Positions 62,725 through 64,000 of a stretch of 64,000 nt of DNA are shown one piece after another (position 1 is the stretch's first letter; the number at the start of each line of letters is the position of its first letter). Source of the DNA: an uncultured Oscillospiraceae bacterium (lineage in GTDB: Bacteria > Bacillota > Clostridia > Oscillospirales > Acutalibacteraceae). The stretch spans positions 44,833-108,832 of the forward strand of contig URPR01000002.1 in assembly GCA_900549775.1 (NCBI GenBank). The letters are read 5' to 3'. Both the position numbers and the translations under genes were made by a program. The notes below the pieces were generated by a model. That model saw only the letters and a program-made list of their open reading frames with translations, ran no database searches and was not told the origin of the DNA.

Positions 62725-64000
62725 ATGGGCGCAAAGTTAAAATCAGTTTGGGTATGCAGTGAATGTGGACATGAATCTATTAAATGGACAGGGCAGTGTT
62801 CAAACTGTGGAAGCTGGAACACTCTTGAAGAAACGTTAAAGCAACCACCTAAAAGATCTAATACAGGGTCTAAATATTCAAACACAGAGCACTGCAAACC
62901 TACGCTTTTAGCTGATATTCAAAGCTCTGAGGATGAAAGATACAAAACCGGATTAAAAGAGTTAGATAGAGTTTTAGGTGGTGGTATAGTCAAAGGTTCT
63001 GTGGTGTTGCTTGGGGGAGATCCAGGCATAGGCAAATCGACCATATTGTTGCAAGTTTGCAATAATGTAGATAAGGATAAAAAAATATTATATGTTTCAG
63101 GGGAAGAATCTCGGCATCAGCTAAAACTCAGAGCAACACGCCTTAATGTAAAAAACGAGAACTTGTATATTTTAGCAGAAACAGATGTTGAAATAGTGAC
63201 GCAAGAGATGGAACAGGGAAAGCCTGATCTTGTTATAATAGATTCGATTCAAACTATGAACAACTCAGAAATTTCATCAAGCATTGGGAGTATATCGCAA
63301 GTAAAAGAATGTACAAATGCTTTATTGCGCTCAGCCAAGACTTTAGATATTCCGGTTATAATTGTAGGGCACGTAAATAAGGATGGAGCAATAGCCGGAC
63401 CGAAAGTTTTAGAGCACATTGTGGATGTAGTTTTATATTTTGAAGGAGACAAACAAATGTCGTACCGCATATTGCGCGGCATAAAAAATAGGTATGGTTC
63501 CACAAATGAAATAGGAGTGTTTAGAATGACAGGTGCAGGACTTGAAGAGGTTGAAAATCCATCTGTCATGTTGCTTTCAGATAGACCTAAAAATACCTCT
63601 GGAACGTGTGTTTCTTGCATTATGGAAGGAACACGTCCTATTTTTGCTGAAGTTCAAGGTCTTGCAGCTACATCAAATTTTGGAAATCCAAGAAGGATGT
63701 CCACAGGGTTTGACTATAATCGATTATCTTTGATATTGGCAGTACTTGAGAAAAAATGCGGTTACTTCTTCTCGAACTTAGACACATACGTTAACGTAAT
63801 AGGTGGTCTTAAATTAGATGAACCAGCTTCTGACTTAGCAGTGGCGTTGTCGCTCATTTCGAGCTTAAAAAACCAAGTGATAAGCGAAGATATTTTAGCT
63901 TTTGGAGAAATAGGTCTGGCAGGAGAAGTAAGGGGAGTATCTTTTGCTCAAGAAAGGATATCTGAAGCGAGTCGGTTAGGCTTTAAAAGGTGCATATTAC
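62725..64000 (+). CDS. radA: DNA repair protein RadA, 5' part
   Basis: Open to the window edge (about 425 codons). N-terminal zinc finger CSECGHESIKWTGQCSNCGS, RecA-like ATPase with Walker A GGDPGIGKSTILLQV, LDIPVIIVGHV-type strand, the RadA-specific KNRYGS motif, and the start of the Lon-protease-like domain. RadA aids branch migration in recombination repair. AGGAAG lies nine bases before the ATG. The absence of a stop reflects only the window end. Confidence 0.96.
   Translation, partial: MGAKLKSVWVCSECGHESIKWTGQCSNCGSWNTLEETLKQPPKRSNTGSKYSNTEHCKPTLLADIQSSEDERYKTGLKELDRVLGGGIVKGSVVLLGGDPGIGKSTILLQVCNNVDKDKKILYVSGEESRHQLKLRATRLNVKNENLYILAETDVEIVTQEMEQGKPDLVIIDSIQTMNNSEISSSIGSISQVKECTNALLRSAKTLDIPVIIVGHVNKDGAIAGPKVLEHIVDVVLYFEGDKQMSYRILRGIKNRYGSTNEIGVFRMTGAGLEEVENPSVMLLSDRPKNTSGTCVSCIMEGTRPIFAEVQGLAATSNFGNPRRMSTGFDYNRLSLILAVLEKKCGYFFSNLDTYVNVIGGLKLDEPASDLAVALSLISSLKNQVISEDILAFGEIGLAGEVRGVSFAQERISEASRLGFKRCIL

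Overview
The window is chromosomal DNA from an AT-rich, low-GC Gram-positive, endospore-forming bacterium, most likely a clostridium of the Oscillospirales/Ruminococcaceae type. This is inferred from spoIIID, sleB, cwlD and a spore photoproduct lyase, together with sepF/divIVA, long-form hpf, hprK, whiA and a MiaB with the extended N-terminus common in that group. TTG start codons with good ribosome binding sites are frequent. No tRNA, rRNA, CRISPR array, transposase or integrase was seen.

Layout. 1-6.4 kb: the 5' tip of ychF, a gene-poor stretch, a spore photoproduct lyase homologue, two small genes, a large secreted coiled-coil protein with an Ala/Pro/Gln tail, spoIIID and a ComEA-like protein. 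6.5-14.8 kb: miaB, a YlbF-family gene, mutS, mutL and miaA, interrupted between mutS and mutL by three small antisense genes for double-glycine leader peptides. 14.8-26 kb: membrane-fusion adaptor, yggS, sepF, divIVA, ileS, lspA, an RluD-type pseudouridine synthase, ppx-like and ppk1. 26-34.8 kb: sleB, a wall-anchored-type surface protein, then a leftward block yigZ, dgt, dnaG, rpoD, plus rpmE and a low-complexity membrane-anchored protein.

35-46 kb: sixteen tightly packed rightward genes encode a phage-like particle: small and large terminase, portal, prohead protease, capsid, connectors, a tube-like protein, LysM protein, baseplate hub, spike, gp25-like, J, I and a fibre. No sheath, tape measure, integrase, repressor, replication or lysis gene is visible, all reading frames are intact, and the block ends in its own terminator between host genes. 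It looks more like a domesticated particle or gene-transfer-agent-like system than an ordinary prophage, and is the strongest candidate for an undescribed system.

46-64 kb: rsmD, coaD, a coiled-coil gene, hpf, a DUF4830-type gene, a phosphohexomutase, a Cys-rich protein, pyk, a VanY-like protein that has lost its zinc ligands, gltX, glnS, hprK, murB, rapZ, whiA, cwlD and the 5' part of radA. Other notable non-coding elements are a perfect sigma-A promoter with a 24-bp palindrome in front of the leader peptides, two alternative hairpins ahead of divIVA, a possible small RNA near 27.1 kb, a degenerate triple repeat between gltX and glnS, and a 48-bp perfect palindrome before radA.
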